A DNA stretch of 64,000 bases, from positions 310,001 to 374,000 of the forward strand of contig NZ_QRDV01000001.1 in assembly GCF_003386165.1 (NCBI RefSeq), written 5' to 3'. This document shows positions 7,960 through 16,543 of the stretch, in pieces. The DNA comes from Winogradskyella eximia. GTDB taxonomy: Bacteria; Bacteroidota; Bacteroidia; Flavobacteriales; Flavobacteriaceae. The notes under the pieces were generated by a model that did no database searches, had not been told where the DNA came from, and saw nothing but the letters and a program-made list of their open reading frames with translations. Position 1 is the stretch's first letter; each line of letters opens with the position of its first letter. The position numbers were made by a program, and so were the translations under genes.

Positions 7960-8838
7960 TTATTGAACCATTAACTTTAGTTCACCTCTATATTTAGAAG
8001 CACTTTTGCCTGTGAATTCTTTAAATAGCTTATTAAAATGTGAAAAATTATTAAATCCACATTCAAAACTAACGTCTGCGATACTCATCTGACTTTCCGA
8101 AAGTAACTTAGTTGCATGTACCACTCTGTATTCATTCACCATTTTTGTAAATGTTTTACCAGTTACTTTTTTAAAGTAGCGACAAAAGGCAGGAACCGTC
8201 ATACTTACTTTATCAGATATCTCATCTAAACTAATATGTTCTTTAAAGTTTTGGTTAACGTGTTTAAAAATAATATCAATCTTAGCGCTATCTTGTGGTT
8301 CGGTTTCAAAAGCAAAACCATCTACGTTTAATAAGGTGTAATCTTCAGATTTTGCTAAACCATGTAATACCTCTAATAAAATCAATATCTTTTTAAAGCC
8401 TTCTTTTTCGTTAAGTTTTTCTATTTTAGGACCTAACTTCTGTTTTGTTTTTACACCAAAAAGAATGCCTTTTTTAGAGCGTTCAAATAATCGGTTAATT
8501 CTTCCCATTTCTGGAATATCAAAAAAATGATCTCCTAAAAATTCAGGTTTAAATTGAATTAAGGTTTCTGAGCCGTTTATGGTTAATCGATCTGTAAAAC
8601 CATTGTGAGGTAAATTTGGTCCAATTAATAATAATTGACTATTGTTGAAATAAGACAAATGGTTGCCAATGTGTCTTTTTCCTTGTCCTTTATTTACGTA
8701 TACTAGTTCAATTTCTGGGTGAAAATGCCAAAATGGTTTTGTTTCACCTTTATAGACATCCATTTGATGTCTCTTCACTAATAATGAGCTTCCAAATTCA
8801 GGACTTATTTTTTCTAAAGTAGGTTTTCTTGTATTCAT
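7960..8838 (-). CDS. AraC-family transcriptional regulator with N-terminal cupin
   Basis: The protein has 292 residues. Residues about 25-130 form a cupin-like sensor domain (FWHFHPEIELVYVNKGQGKRHIG). Residues about 190-288 carry two helix-turn-helix units (ISLDEISDKVSMTVPAFCRYF and SIADVSFECGFNNFSHFNKLF), the second being the standard AraC signature. It is divergent from two duplicated secreted-protein genes. Its own promoter (TAACTTTG on this strand, 8855-8862) abuts a conserved element repeated before the second copy, so it is a candidate regulator of both and of itself. The effector is unknown. Confidence 0.9.
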   Translation of the reverse strand: MNTRKPTLEKISPEFGSSLLVKRHQMDVYKGETKPFWHFHPEIELVYVNKGQGKRHIGNHLSYFNNSQLLLIGPNLPHNGFTDRLTINGSETLIQFKPEFLGDHFFDIPEMGRINRLFERSKKGILFGVKTKQKLGPKIEKLNEKEGFKKILILLEVLHGLAKSEDYTLLNVDGFAFETEPQDSAKIDIIFKHVNQNFKEHISLDEISDKVSMTVPAFCRYFKKVTGKTFTKMVNEYRVVHATKLLSESQMSIADVSFECGFNNFSHFNKLFKEFTGKSASKYRGELKLMVQ

Positions 8839-8854
8839 AACAGATAATTATATG

Positions 8855-8881
8855 CAAAGTTAAGGGTATTTATAATGACAA
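8855..8881 (-). promoter_or_regulatory. Promoter of the AraC gene
   Basis: Read on the minus strand, TAACTTTG (8855-8862) matches TAnnTTTG. A TTG at 8879-8881 lies 16 bases upstream as a possible -33 box. The conserved element shared with the two facing genes begins here. Confidence 0.55.
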
Positions 8882-9011
8882 TCTATAGGAAATTACCAAA
8901 ATTATATACAAAATTAACACAATACTACTTTAACGTGGTTTATTAGGTTAATTGTGTATATAAATATGGCAAAAATGATGTTTTCCACGATGAAATGCCG
9001 CTATATATTTG
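8881..9011 (+). promoter_or_regulatory. Promoter module copy 1 of the duplicated secreted-protein gene
   Basis: The module runs from ATCTATAGGAAATTACCAAA (8881) to the -7 box TATATTTG (9004-9011). It aligns without gaps to 9979-10109 before the paralogue. Conserved blocks are GGAAA-TTACCAAAA, TATT-GGTTAATT (8941), a CAAAAATG/TGTTTTC region (about 8970-8985) and the -7 box. The first block to the -7 box is 123 bases in both copies. The block is a candidate AraC-regulator site. Confidence 0.6.
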
Positions 9012-9108
9012 CAGTGTTAATTTTATTGAACTGGTGAGCTATAGAATTGTTGTTAAAAATAAAAAGCAATTTAATTTAATCAGTTTTTAACCCCAAAAAT
9101 GAAACATT

Positions 9109-9666
9109 ATGAAAACATTATTTAAGAATATTTTAGTATTAGCAGTGATGTTAGGAACATGCACAGGCTACGCAAACACAAATTCAGAAGTGCCAAGCGC
9201 TTTTAATAGAGTAAGTAAAGGAGATCAGATTTCAGTATCTGATGCTACAGGAGAAGTTGTTTATAGTGGACGTGTTGATTATGACGGTAGCATTCAAAAA
9301 TTATATGATTTTTCTCAATTAAAAGATGGAATCTATACGGTTGAAGTAAATAAGGATTTTGAAATTGAAATTAATTCTGTTGAAGTTAAAAAGAATGTTG
9401 TCACTTTTTCAAACCTATCAAGCAAGAAAATTTATAAGCCTGTATTTAGATCTAAAGATTCTCAGGTGATTATTTCAAAATTAGCAATTGATTCAAATGA
9501 AATGAATATAGAATTGTATTTTGAAAACGATCTTATCCATACAGAAACTGTAAAAGGAAAGGAAATTCTAAATCGTGTTTATCAATTAGATAACACACTT
9601 AAAGGAGACTATACCGCTATTATTAGAGCTAATGGTCGTGTATTTGTTGAGAATTTCAAATTATAG
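9109..9666 (+). CDS. Secreted protein of unknown function, copy 1
   Basis: The protein has 185 residues with a signal peptide (LAVMLGTCTGYAN) and no lipobox. The mature part has two similar halves built around phrases such as ISVSDATGEVVYSG-LYDFSQLKDGIYTVEV and VIISKLAIDSNEMNIELYF-LKGDYTAII. These resemble the beta-sandwich units found in T9SS sorting-like domains and DUF3244-type proteins, where a Leu-Lys-x-Gly-x-Tyr strand recurs. It is about 60% identical by eye to 10139-10696. Likely periplasmic or surface. Function unknown; probable regulation by the divergent AraC protein is inferred from the shared promoter module. Confidence 0.75.
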   Translation: MKTLFKNILVLAVMLGTCTGYANTNSEVPSAFNRVSKGDQISVSDATGEVVYSGRVDYDGSIQKLYDFSQLKDGIYTVEVNKDFEIEINSVEVKKNVVTFSNLSSKKIYKPVFRSKDSQVIISKLAIDSNEMNIELYFENDLIHTETVKGKEILNRVYQLDNTLKGDYTAIIRANGRVFVENFKL

Positions 9667-9698
9667 ATTATTGTTTATACATTAGTTTTTATTTAGTT

Positions 9699-9731
9699 AA
9701 AAAAGTGGGTTGTTAGAGCCCACTTTTTTTT
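9699..9731 (+). terminator. Terminator after secreted-protein copy 1
   Basis: AAAGTGGG at 9702-9709 pairs with CCCACTTT at 9719-9726 and is followed by a T run. The same hairpin, with a different loop, follows the paralogue at 10737-10764. Confidence 0.85.
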
Positions 9732-9978
9732 GTTTAAAAGAGTTTAATATATGCTAGATTGTTTGGTGTAAACCTTTTTAGTTACGATGTAATTTAGTCG
9801 TTTTAAATCATCTTTAGGTTTTTGATATTATTATAGAGCCTTCTCTATGAGTTATTGTAATAAGTCTTGTAACAGATCTTTTAAAGTTCTAAGACATTAA
9901 TAATACAGTTTATTCTTTCTTAATTCGACTCATATTTTCAGGCGACATTAAAAGAACAATCTAAACTGTGTTTTTGTT
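9732..9978 (+). other. Intergenic stretch without recognisable gene
   Basis: About 247 bases between the first terminator and the second promoter module. The first 18 or so bases match the sequence around the stop codon of the radical SAM gene after copy 2 (TGTTTAAAAGAGTTT). The rest has no supported open frame, hairpin or repeat. Confidence 0.5.
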
Positions 9979-10109
9979 ATCTATGGAAAATTACCAAAAA
10001 TATGCACTATTTTAACCTTATTCATTGTAAGATACCTGTATTCGGTTAATTTAGAACACAAACATGCCAAAATGCTTGTTTTCTAAGACGTTAATACCTT
10101 ATACATTTG
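9979..10109 (+). promoter_or_regulatory. Promoter module copy 2 of the duplicated secreted-protein gene
   Basis: This is the ungapped counterpart of 8881-9011: ATCTATGGAAAATTACCAAA at 9979, TATTCGGTTAATT at 10039, TGTTTTC at about 10078, and -7 box TACATTTG at 10102-10109. The distance of 123 bases between the first block and the -7 box is identical. Confidence 0.6.
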
Positions 10110-10138
10110 TATCAGTAATCACTTAATAGGAAATTATT

Positions 10139-10696
10139 ATGAGAACAGTATTTAAAAACTTTTTAGTATTAGCTGTAATGTTAGGAACATTTACAAGCTT
10201 CGCAAACGAAATGTTAGAAGTAACACCAACTTTTAACTATGTAACAAAAGGAAACCATATTTCTGTATCTGATGCTTTTGGAGAAGTTATCTATAGTGGA
10301 GAAATAAATTATAGCGGTAATCTTACCACACTCTTTGATTTTACACAATTAAAAAATGGTAAGTATGATGTTGAAGTTACTAATGGGTTTAGAATTGATA
10401 TTAGTACAATTGAGGTTAAAAATAATATAGTTTTTGTTACTGATGCTAACAGAAAAACAATTTTTAAGCCTGTAGTTAGAAATGAAAATAATAGTGTTTT
10501 AATTTCAAAACTAGCATTAGATGGTGAGAAAATGGATGTAGAACTTTTTTATGAAGGAGAGCTCATTTATACAGAAACTATAGACGGTGAAGATGTTTTA
10601 AACCGTGTGTACAAATTAGACAAAACTCTTAAGGGTAGTTATACTACTGTTATTAAGTCTAACGACAGAGTGTTTGTCAAAAATTTCAGAATATAA
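10139..10696 (+). CDS. Secreted protein of unknown function, copy 2
   Basis: The 185-residue protein is the same length as copy 1 and alignable end to end without gaps. It has signal peptide LAVMLGTFTSFAN, ISVSDAFGEVIYSG, LFDFTQLKNGKYDVEV, VLISKLALDGEKMDVELFY and LKGSYTTVIKSNDRVFVKNF. The duplication also carried the upstream promoter module and downstream terminator, so both copies are probably expressed under one regulator. The protein is likely exported; its role is unknown. Confidence 0.75.
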   Translation: MRTVFKNFLVLAVMLGTFTSFANEMLEVTPTFNYVTKGNHISVSDAFGEVIYSGEINYSGNLTTLFDFTQLKNGKYDVEVTNGFRIDISTIEVKNNIVFVTDANRKTIFKPVVRNENNSVLISKLALDGEKMDVELFYEGELIYTETIDGEDVLNRVYKLDKTLKGSYTTVIKSNDRVFVKNFRI

Positions 10697-10736
10697 ATTG
10701 TTGTTTATATATTATTAGTTTATTTATTTAGAAAAA

Positions 10737-10764
10737 AAGTGGGCAGTAGAGAGCCCACTTTTTT
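10737..10764 (+). terminator. Terminator after secreted-protein copy 2
   Basis: AAGTGGGC (10737-10744) pairs with GCCCACTT (10753-10760) and is followed by TTTT. The convergent radical SAM gene ends a few bases beyond. Confidence 0.85.
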
Positions 10765-10769
10765 GTTGT

Positions 10770-11843
10770 TTAAAAGAGTTTTAATTGGTCGTTTTTATTG
10801 GGTTCATAAAGGCTTCTGTTTAGTGTTGGCATTATTTTATTCTTAAAATATTTTAATCTTGCCAATAGAACTAAATCATTTATTTGTTGGGCAATTTGTC
10901 CTTCGCCTCGCATTCTAACTCCATATCTACTTTCGTTTAAAGTGCCGCCATGACAACTTTCTATTTGGTGTAATACTTTATCTGCTCTATCTGGTAAGGT
11001 CTTTTTAATCCAATCAGTAAATATTTCTCCAATCGCACCGTTTAATCTTACAATAGTATGTGCAATACTCAAGGCTCCAGCTTCTGAAACAGCTTTTGCC
11101 ATTGGTAAAATTTCATGACTATTTATAGACGGAATTATTGGTGCTAACATCACATTAACCGGAATGCCGTTTTCGCTTAATTTTTTTACAACAAGAAGGC
11201 GTTTTTTTATCGTTGTTGTTCTGGGTTCTAAAATTCGTCTTGTGTCTTCCGATAATGATGTTATAGAAACATTAACGGCTATTAAATTATCTTTTGCAAG
11301 TGCTTTTAAGATGTCTAGATCTCTTAATATTAAGGCATTTTTAGTGATTATTGCTACAGGATGTTTGTACTTTAAAAACACCTTTAAACATTGTCTTGTA
11401 ATTTTAAATTGCTTTTCTGCAGGTTGGTAACAATCGGTATTACCAGACATAACAATTGGTTTTGCTTTCCAGCTTTTCTTTTTGAGAAGTGTTTCTAAAA
11501 GTTTTGGAGCGTCTTTTTTTACTAAAATTTTACGTTCAAAATCTAAGCCTGCACTATAACCCCAAAATTCGTGAGAATTTCTAGCATAGCAATAAATACA
11601 ACCATGTTCACAACCTTGGTACATATTCATAGAATACGACATCCCAACATCTGGACTGGTAACTTTATTTACAATGGTTTTAGGAAAGACATTGAGATAT
11701 TGTGTCTTTGTTTTATTAACAAGTTCTCCTTCTTTTTGGCAGTATTCTAAAAAGTCGTCTCTTACTTCGTGAGACAACTCAAAAAAACGATTTGGTGTGT
11801 TTTTTTGAGCGCCTCTACCTTTTATATTCAATTTGGGATTCAT
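10770..11843 (-). CDS. PA0069-family radical SAM protein (SplB-like)
   Basis: The protein has 357 residues. The radical SAM cluster motif CX3CX2C is CEHGCIYC near residue 80, preceded by MSYSMNMYQG. Further blocks are PIVMSGNTDCYQPAEK, ITKN and VNVMLAPIIPSIN. These match the PA0069 family of single-domain radical SAM proteins, distantly related to spore photoproduct lyase. It should bind one 4Fe-4S cluster and cleave S-adenosylmethionine; the substrate is not established. It is a single gene, convergent with the secreted-protein copy 2. Its last codons lie within sequence that recurs downstream of copy 1. Confidence 0.88.
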   Translation of the reverse strand: MNPKLNIKGRGAQKNTPNRFFELSHEVRDDFLEYCQKEGELVNKTKTQYLNVFPKTIVNKVTSPDVGMSYSMNMYQGCEHGCIYCYARNSHEFWGYSAGLDFERKILVKKDAPKLLETLLKKKSWKAKPIVMSGNTDCYQPAEKQFKITRQCLKVFLKYKHPVAIITKNALILRDLDILKALAKDNLIAVNVSITSLSEDTRRILEPRTTTIKKRLLVVKKLSENGIPVNVMLAPIIPSINSHEILPMAKAVSEAGALSIAHTIVRLNGAIGEIFTDWIKKTLPDRADKVLHQIESCHGGTLNESRYGVRMRGEGQIAQQINDLVLLARLKYFKNKIMPTLNRSLYEPNKNDQLKLF

Positions 11844-11939
11844 ACCATAAAATTAGTATGAAACGCATATGATTATAGCTACAGGTTGTAGTTTTAACTT
11901 ATTTTATTGTTAACATCTATTGTCCTAAAAAAAGCTATT

Positions 11940-12893
11940 TTAAGAATTATATTTTTTCTTTAATTGCACCAGCATTTCTGATGTCATTTTTTCAAGATTG
12001 AATTCGTGTGACCAATTCCAGTCTTTACGTGCTGCGCTATCGTCAATAGAAGATGGCCAGCTATCCGCAATGGCTTGTCTAAAATCAGGGTTATATGTAA
12101 TAGAAAATTCTGGTATTTCAGTTTTAATGCTTTCAGCAATTTCTTTTGGAGTAAAACTAATAGCAGATAAATTATAAGATGATCTTATGCTTAAGTTTTC
12201 AGAAGGAGCAGCCATTATTTGTGTCGTAGCTTTAATAGCATCATCCATAAACATCATTGGTAAGCTGGTGTTTTCAGATAAAAAAGATTCATATTTTCCT
12301 TCTTTTATGGCTTCATGATAAATTTCTACAGCATAATCTGTTGTACCTCCTCCTGGCATAGCTTTATGGCTAATAATACCTGGATAACGTATACTTCTTA
12401 CATCTACACCATATTTATCGTGGTAATATTCACACCAACGCTCACCCACTTGTTTTGTAATACCGTACACGGTTGTTGGTTCGCAAATAGTATGTTGAGG
12501 TGTGTTTTCTCTAGGTGTGGTTGGTCCAAAAACAGCAATACTGCTTGGCCAAAATACTTTCTTTATTTGTCCTCCTTTAGCTAAATTAAGGACATGAAAA
12601 AGTGAGTTCATGTTTAAATCCCACGCTTCCATTGGGTATTTTTCGCCAGTGGCACTTAATAAAGCAGCCATAAGATAGATTGTGTCTACTTTATGGTTGA
12701 TACAGCAGTCTTTTATAGCATTAAAATTTTTGGCATCTAAAATTACAAAAGGGCCAGAGTTTACCAGATCTAATTTTCTAGTATTGATATCGCTCGCAAT
12801 AACATTATCTACTCCATGGATTTCTCTTAACTTGGTTGTTAATTCTGTTCCTATTTGCCCACAGGCACCAATGATTAATATTTTTGAAGACAT
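11940..12893 (-). CDS. L-threonine 3-dehydrogenase, SDR type
   Basis: The 317-residue extended SDR protein has NAD-binding GxxGxxG at Gly9-Gly15 (GACGQIG) and catalytic Tyr143-x3-Lys147 (YGITK), with Ser in WPSSIAVFG. The substrate-specific blocks TPQHTICEPTTVYG, RYPGIISHKAMPGGGTTDYAVEI and MMFMDDAIKAT are those of the epimerase-like threonine dehydrogenases known from animals and flavobacteria. It oxidises L-threonine to 2-amino-3-ketobutyrate in the cytoplasm. The partner lyase Kbl is not in the window. It appears monocistronic. Confidence 0.88.
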   Translation of the reverse strand: MSSKILIIGACGQIGTELTTKLREIHGVDNVIASDINTRKLDLVNSGPFVILDAKNFNAIKDCCINHKVDTIYLMAALLSATGEKYPMEAWDLNMNSLFHVLNLAKGGQIKKVFWPSSIAVFGPTTPRENTPQHTICEPTTVYGITKQVGERWCEYYHDKYGVDVRSIRYPGIISHKAMPGGGTTDYAVEIYHEAIKEGKYESFLSENTSLPMMFMDDAIKATTQIMAAPSENLSIRSSYNLSAISFTPKEIAESIKTEIPEFSITYNPDFRQAIADSWPSSIDDSAARKDWNWSHEFNLEKMTSEMLVQLKKKYNS

Positions 12894-13066
12894 GTGCTAT
12901 ATTTAAATTATCGGCAAAAATAATAAGAATTAATACTATTAGATATTAAAATTTTCAAAAATAAGAGGGTAATTTTATGAATTCTCTATCTTAAATTCAA
13001 AAGCCAAATACTAAATATTAAAAAAGGATAGTTTAAGTATATTTACAATTCAAATTTAAGAGACCT

Positions 13067-13594
13067 ATGAAGATTATATCTGTCATTTTATTATTGTGCT
13101 GTGTTATGGTGTTAAGCTGTGGTGATGACAAAAGCAGTGAAAGCCAAACTGAGTCTATTGAAAATACAAATCAGAATGCTAAGATAACGGCAAAAACTAT
13201 TGAGAATATAGATTATAAGGATTATGCACTTAGTCCTGAAAGCGAAAAAATGATTGTTACTTGGGAGAGGTACCAAGAGCTAGCTATGCAGATTAATTAT
13301 TTAAAAAAGGCTGATTTTTCGTTTTTTAATGGAGATAAAGAACTCCTGAAAAAGTTTATTGATGAATTTAAAAGTCAAATACCAGAGGAAGTAAAAACAA
13401 ACCCTACAATGTCTCGAATTGCAATCATAGAGACCTCTCTTTTAAAATTAAATGAAAATTTAACGATAGATAATATTGAAAGAAAAGATAAAATAACAGG
13501 AATAAAGGATGTTTTTGTAGCGTTTTCTAATCTAAATTACCAAATTAATAGAAAGTTAGAACGGGATTTTTACGATAAAATCCAACATGAATAA
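13067..13594 (+). CDS. Predicted lipoprotein, unknown function
   Basis: The protein has 175 residues, with signal peptide and lipobox VLSC followed by GDDKSSE, so an acidic +2 to +4 region. The rest is helical and charged, with a tail such as NYQINRKLERDFYDKI that may form a short coiled coil. No family is recognised. It shares a strong bidirectional terminator with the convergent TPR gene. Confidence 0.7.
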   Translation: MKIISVILLLCCVMVLSCGDDKSSESQTESIENTNQNAKITAKTIENIDYKDYALSPESEKMIVTWERYQELAMQINYLKKADFSFFNGDKELLKKFIDEFKSQIPEEVKTNPTMSRIAIIETSLLKLNENLTIDNIERKDKITGIKDVFVAFSNLNYQINRKLERDFYDKIQHE

Positions 13595-13599
13595 TACAT

Positions 13600-13637
13600 A
13601 AAAAAAAATGCAGCTCAATGAGCTGCATTTTTTTTTA
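13600..13637. terminator. Bidirectional terminator between lipoprotein and TPR genes
   Basis: ATGCAGCTC (13608-13616) and GAGCTGCAT (13620-13628) form a perfect stem with a three-base loop, flanked by A8-9 and T9, so it can end transcription from both sides. Confidence 0.9.
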
Positions 13638-13652
13638 TGTTATAAATAGAAG

Positions 13653-14369
13653 TTATCCTTTTTTTTCAGCGGCAGCTTTTTGAGCACGCTGTGCTTTCTG
13701 AGCCTCTAAAGCCTCTCTGCTAACTCTTGCTAAATTAAAATTAGGATCAATGGCTAAAGCATCATTCATTAATTTTAAGGCAGCATCCATATTCGCTGTT
13801 TTATTTTCTGAGAAAGTTAAAAGTCCATTAAGATACGTTAATGCTGCTTTCATAGAGGTTTCATAAGGCTGCTGTCTTTCGTAGAAGGCACGTTTCATAT
13901 CATCTTTTACATTAGTTAAAGCGTAATCGATATTGAGCCTTGCTCCTGCTAAATCGTTAACCTGAATTTTCATGTCTGCCATTTCATAAGCTAAATATAC
14001 ATTTGGATCACGTTTGTAAAGCACTTCAAAATGTTCTAAGGCCATTTTTGGTTGATTCAGATTTTTTAATGCTAAAGCTTTTACTTCAACATTAATATCA
14101 GAGTCCGTAGCATTTTTTTCTACACCAATAGTGTTTAAGGCTTGCATGTATTGCCCTTCAGACAAATAGATGTAGGCAATAGTGTCTCTACGTGCTACAG
14201 AAGGTTCTAATACTTCAAGATGTGTCATTGCATTAATAATGCCTTGTACATCACCTTGTTTTTTCATCTGCTTATAATACGCTTCGTAGTGAGTTTTTAA
14301 ATCTGTATTTGATTGTGCAAATAGGCTTACCGAAAATAGCATAAGCATTGCAATTGTAATAGTCTTCAT
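13653..14369 (-). CDS. Secreted TPR-repeat protein
   Basis: The protein has 238 residues. Residues 1-18 are a signal peptide (MLFSVSLFAQS). The rest comprises helix pairs typical of tetratricopeptide repeats (AYIYLSEGQYMQALNTIG, KNLNQPKMALEHFEVLYKRDPN, MNDALAIDPNFNLARVSR). The C-terminus is a short low-complexity Ala/Gln/Lys segment (AQKAQRAQKAAAEKKG). It is a likely periplasmic scaffold; partners are unknown. Its stop is just past a bidirectional terminator. Confidence 0.8.
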   Translation of the reverse strand: MKTITIAMLMLFSVSLFAQSNTDLKTHYEAYYKQMKKQGDVQGIINAMTHLEVLEPSVARRDTIAYIYLSEGQYMQALNTIGVEKNATDSDINVEVKALALKNLNQPKMALEHFEVLYKRDPNVYLAYEMADMKIQVNDLAGARLNIDYALTNVKDDMKRAFYERQQPYETSMKAALTYLNGLLTFSENKTANMDAALKLMNDALAIDPNFNLARVSREALEAQKAQRAQKAAAEKKG

Positions 14370-14440
14370 TTGTATTGAGTTTATTATTTGTTATTTATTT
14401 TAAAAATTAATGGGCTAAAACTAAGAATTTTAAATCACTT

Positions 14441-15250
14441 TTAGGGTTTTACCTTAAATCGATAATTCAAAAGTTGTACCAATATTGAGCTGTCAATTAT
14501 TTTTCCTTTACTTTCTTGTGAATTATTAAAACTAGGAAGCGGTAAGTTTTTTTGTTTACAACAATTTGAATAGTAGTCTTTTTTTGACGTATGTCTAGGG
14601 TAGGCAGCATTGATAGAGACATTCCATAATTGTTTTTTAAGTATAGTAACTATAATAGAAATACAATCTGTTTTATGAATTAAATTTATAGGTGCATTTG
14701 GGTTTGAAACATTATCTCTTCCTGCTAAAAAATTCGCAGGATGACGATTTTCGTCTATTAAGCCACCAAATCTGAGAATTGTAGTATTAAAATTTGAATT
14801 TACTTGAAGCATTTGTTCAATTTCTATAAGTTGCTTTGCGATGTTAGACGTGCCGTTTGGAAGCGTTTTTGATGTAATAATAGGGAAATCGGTTTGGTCT
14901 TCAAATACTGAAGTAGAACTTATATACAATACATTTTTGATAGCATGTTTTTCAATAGCCAACATTAAATGTTTTATTTCTGCGACATGGTTTTTAGTTG
15001 GGTTTCTTCTTAATCCTGGTGGAATATTGATGATTACAGTTTCACTGCCTGTTAAAAATTCAGAATAATTACCAGAAATTCCAGATGAATTTAAAGTGAT
15101 TAAAAACGGTTTAATTTTAAACCCTTTTAAATCCTCTAACTTATCTTTAGATGTGGTAGAACCGTTAATCGTAATTCCTTCTTCAATACATGTTTTGGCT
15201 AAAGGTAGACCAAGCCATCCGCAACCTATAATGCTAATTTGTGTTTTCAA
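14441..15250 (-). CDS. NAD(P)-binding Rossmann protein (YeeZ-like SDR)
   Basis: The 269-residue protein begins with the dinucleotide-binding motif SIIGCGWLGLPLAK. It then shows VIINIPPGLRRNP, YISSTSVFED and LRFGGLIDENRHPANFLAGR, the pattern of YeeZ-type atypical extended SDR proteins. The canonical YxxxK is not evident (the equivalent region, GTSNIAKQLIEIEQ, has Lys without the Tyr), so dehydrogenase activity is uncertain. Cytoplasmic. Substrate unknown. Confidence 0.78.
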   Translation of the reverse strand: MKTQISIIGCGWLGLPLAKTCIEEGITINGSTTSKDKLEDLKGFKIKPFLITLNSSGISGNYSEFLTGSETVIINIPPGLRRNPTKNHVAEIKHLMLAIEKHAIKNVLYISSTSVFEDQTDFPIITSKTLPNGTSNIAKQLIEIEQMLQVNSNFNTTILRFGGLIDENRHPANFLAGRDNVSNPNAPINLIHKTDCISIIVTILKKQLWNVSINAAYPRHTSKKDYYSNCCKQKNLPLPSFNNSQESKGKIIDSSILVQLLNYRFKVKP

Positions 15251-15307
15251 TATTAAGGGATAAAATGAGAGACAAAAATACGAAATATTAACCCTTTAGA
15301 TTTTCAA

Positions 15308-15339
15308 TTTGGTTAACCAATTAATTTTCAGTAACTTTA
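15308..15339 (+). promoter_or_regulatory. Promoter of the CBS-domain gene
   Basis: TTTGG at 15308-15312 and TAACTTTA at 15332-15339 are separated by 20 bases, a good -33/-7 pair (consensus TTTG and TAnnTTTG). Its position rules out the in-frame ATG at 15309 as the start. Confidence 0.55.
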
Positions 15340-15362
15340 GTATTCACTCTAAATTAATCGTT

Positions 15363-15842
15363 ATGCCAATAAAAAGTTTTCAAGGAGCTCGTAAGCAGCA
15401 AAATACTTCAGAGCCTATTGCTTTAAAAGTGAGAGATTATATGACTACTAACCTCATAACGTTTAGACCAGATCAATCTGTGCAAGAGGTTGTTGAGTCT
15501 TTAATAAAGAATAAAATATCTGGTGGACCTGTTGTTAATAATAACCGAGAACTAGTTGGTATTATTTCTGAAGGAGATTGTCTTAAGCAACTAAGTGAAA
15601 GTAGATATTATAATATGCCTTTAGAGCATGATAATGTTGAAAAACGCATGGCAACAAATGTAGAAACCATTGACGGTAATATGGATGTTTTTGATGCTGC
15701 GAATAAGTTTTTGCAATCTAAAAGAAGACGTTTTCCTATTGTAGAAAATGGAAAACTGGTTGGGCAAATTAGCCAAAAAGACATTTTAAAAGCAGCTTTA
15801 CAGCTTAAAGGAGAAAATTGGAATAGTACAACTAAAGGTTAG
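15363..15842 (+). CDS. Tandem CBS-domain protein
   Basis: The start is chosen at 15363 (MPIKSFQGARKQQ), because a promoter lies over the earlier in-frame ATG. The 159-residue protein consists of two CBS domains: residues about 25-85 (VRDYMTTNLITFRPDQSVQEV) and about 95-150 (VEKRMATNVETIDGNMDVFDA, ending LVGQISQKDIL). CBS pairs bind adenosine nucleotides and usually control another protein. With no attached effector domain, its partner must be found elsewhere. It is convergent with, and overlaps by four bases, the next gene. Confidence 0.87.
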   Translation: MPIKSFQGARKQQNTSEPIALKVRDYMTTNLITFRPDQSVQEVVESLIKNKISGGPVVNNNRELVGIISEGDCLKQLSESRYYNMPLEHDNVEKRMATNVETIDGNMDVFDAANKFLQSKRRRFPIVENGKLVGQISQKDILKAALQLKGENWNSTTKG

Positions 15843-16543
15843 GTGTTTCTGCTTTTCTGAGTTACTTCTGGTAAATCCGTGATAATGAATTTTTGCGTTT
15901 CACTTCCGTATATGTGCAATATTTTAGAATAAGAATAACCTTCAATAGGTTCACTTAAACTTTTCCATTTTGCAATACCTTTAATTGCAATTTTTTCATC
16001 TAACTCAATAACTCCTTCATTATATCTCAGTGTTTTATTAAAGCCTAGTAAACTTGTACTTGATTTACCTAAAGTTTTAAGGTAATTCTCTAATTTTAAA
16101 GAAGGGTCGTTTAAGAATCCACTTTGTACCTTATGATCTTTAACTAAATACATTTGGCTGAATTTATTAGCTTGTGTTGTGTTAATAAAGGCTAATTCAT
16201 TCCCAGATTCAATAAAGAAATCTTGAATTTTTTTATCCTCAACATAGGTTGACCAGCTATTTTTTACTTTTTTTTCAATTTTAACATGGTAGTAAACGCA
16301 AGGTCTTCCGCTAAGTGGAGCTATTAAAGGTTGGTGAACATATTTGGCTTTGCCAATTATCTTAGCATAATCATTTTCTCTAATTTTATTAATAGACTTA
16401 TGTGGTGATTTTTGTAAAGTTCTTAGAATTATATTTTTAGTACTAAAATAATAGCTAATTGCAAGTCCTATGACAAGAGCGAATATAATTAAAACAGGAA
16501 ATAAGTAATTAGAATTCTGAAGGGTAATAATACTGCTATTCAT
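15839..16543 (-). CDS. Membrane protein with GIDE-like domain
   Basis: The 234-residue protein has one N-terminal transmembrane helix (about residues 12-32). A cytosolic or periplasmic part follows with the blocks YAKIIGKAKYVHQPLIAPLSG, RPCVYYHVKIEKK and NEGVIELDEKIAIKGIA. These resemble the GIDE domain first seen in the mitochondrial E3 ligase MULAN, also common in bacterial membrane proteins without a RING finger. The start codon overlaps the stop of the upstream zinc-finger gene by one base (TAATG). Function in bacteria is unknown. Confidence 0.68.
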   Translation of the reverse strand: MNSSIITLQNSNYLFPVLIIFALVIGLAISYYFSTKNIILRTLQKSPHKSINKIRENDYAKIIGKAKYVHQPLIAPLSGRPCVYYHVKIEKKVKNSWSTYVEDKKIQDFFIESGNELAFINTTQANKFSQMYLVKDHKVQSGFLNDPSLKLENYLKTLGKSSTSLLGFNKTLRYNEGVIELDEKIAIKGIAKWKSLSEPIEGYSYSKILHIYGSETQKFIITDLPEVTQKSRNT

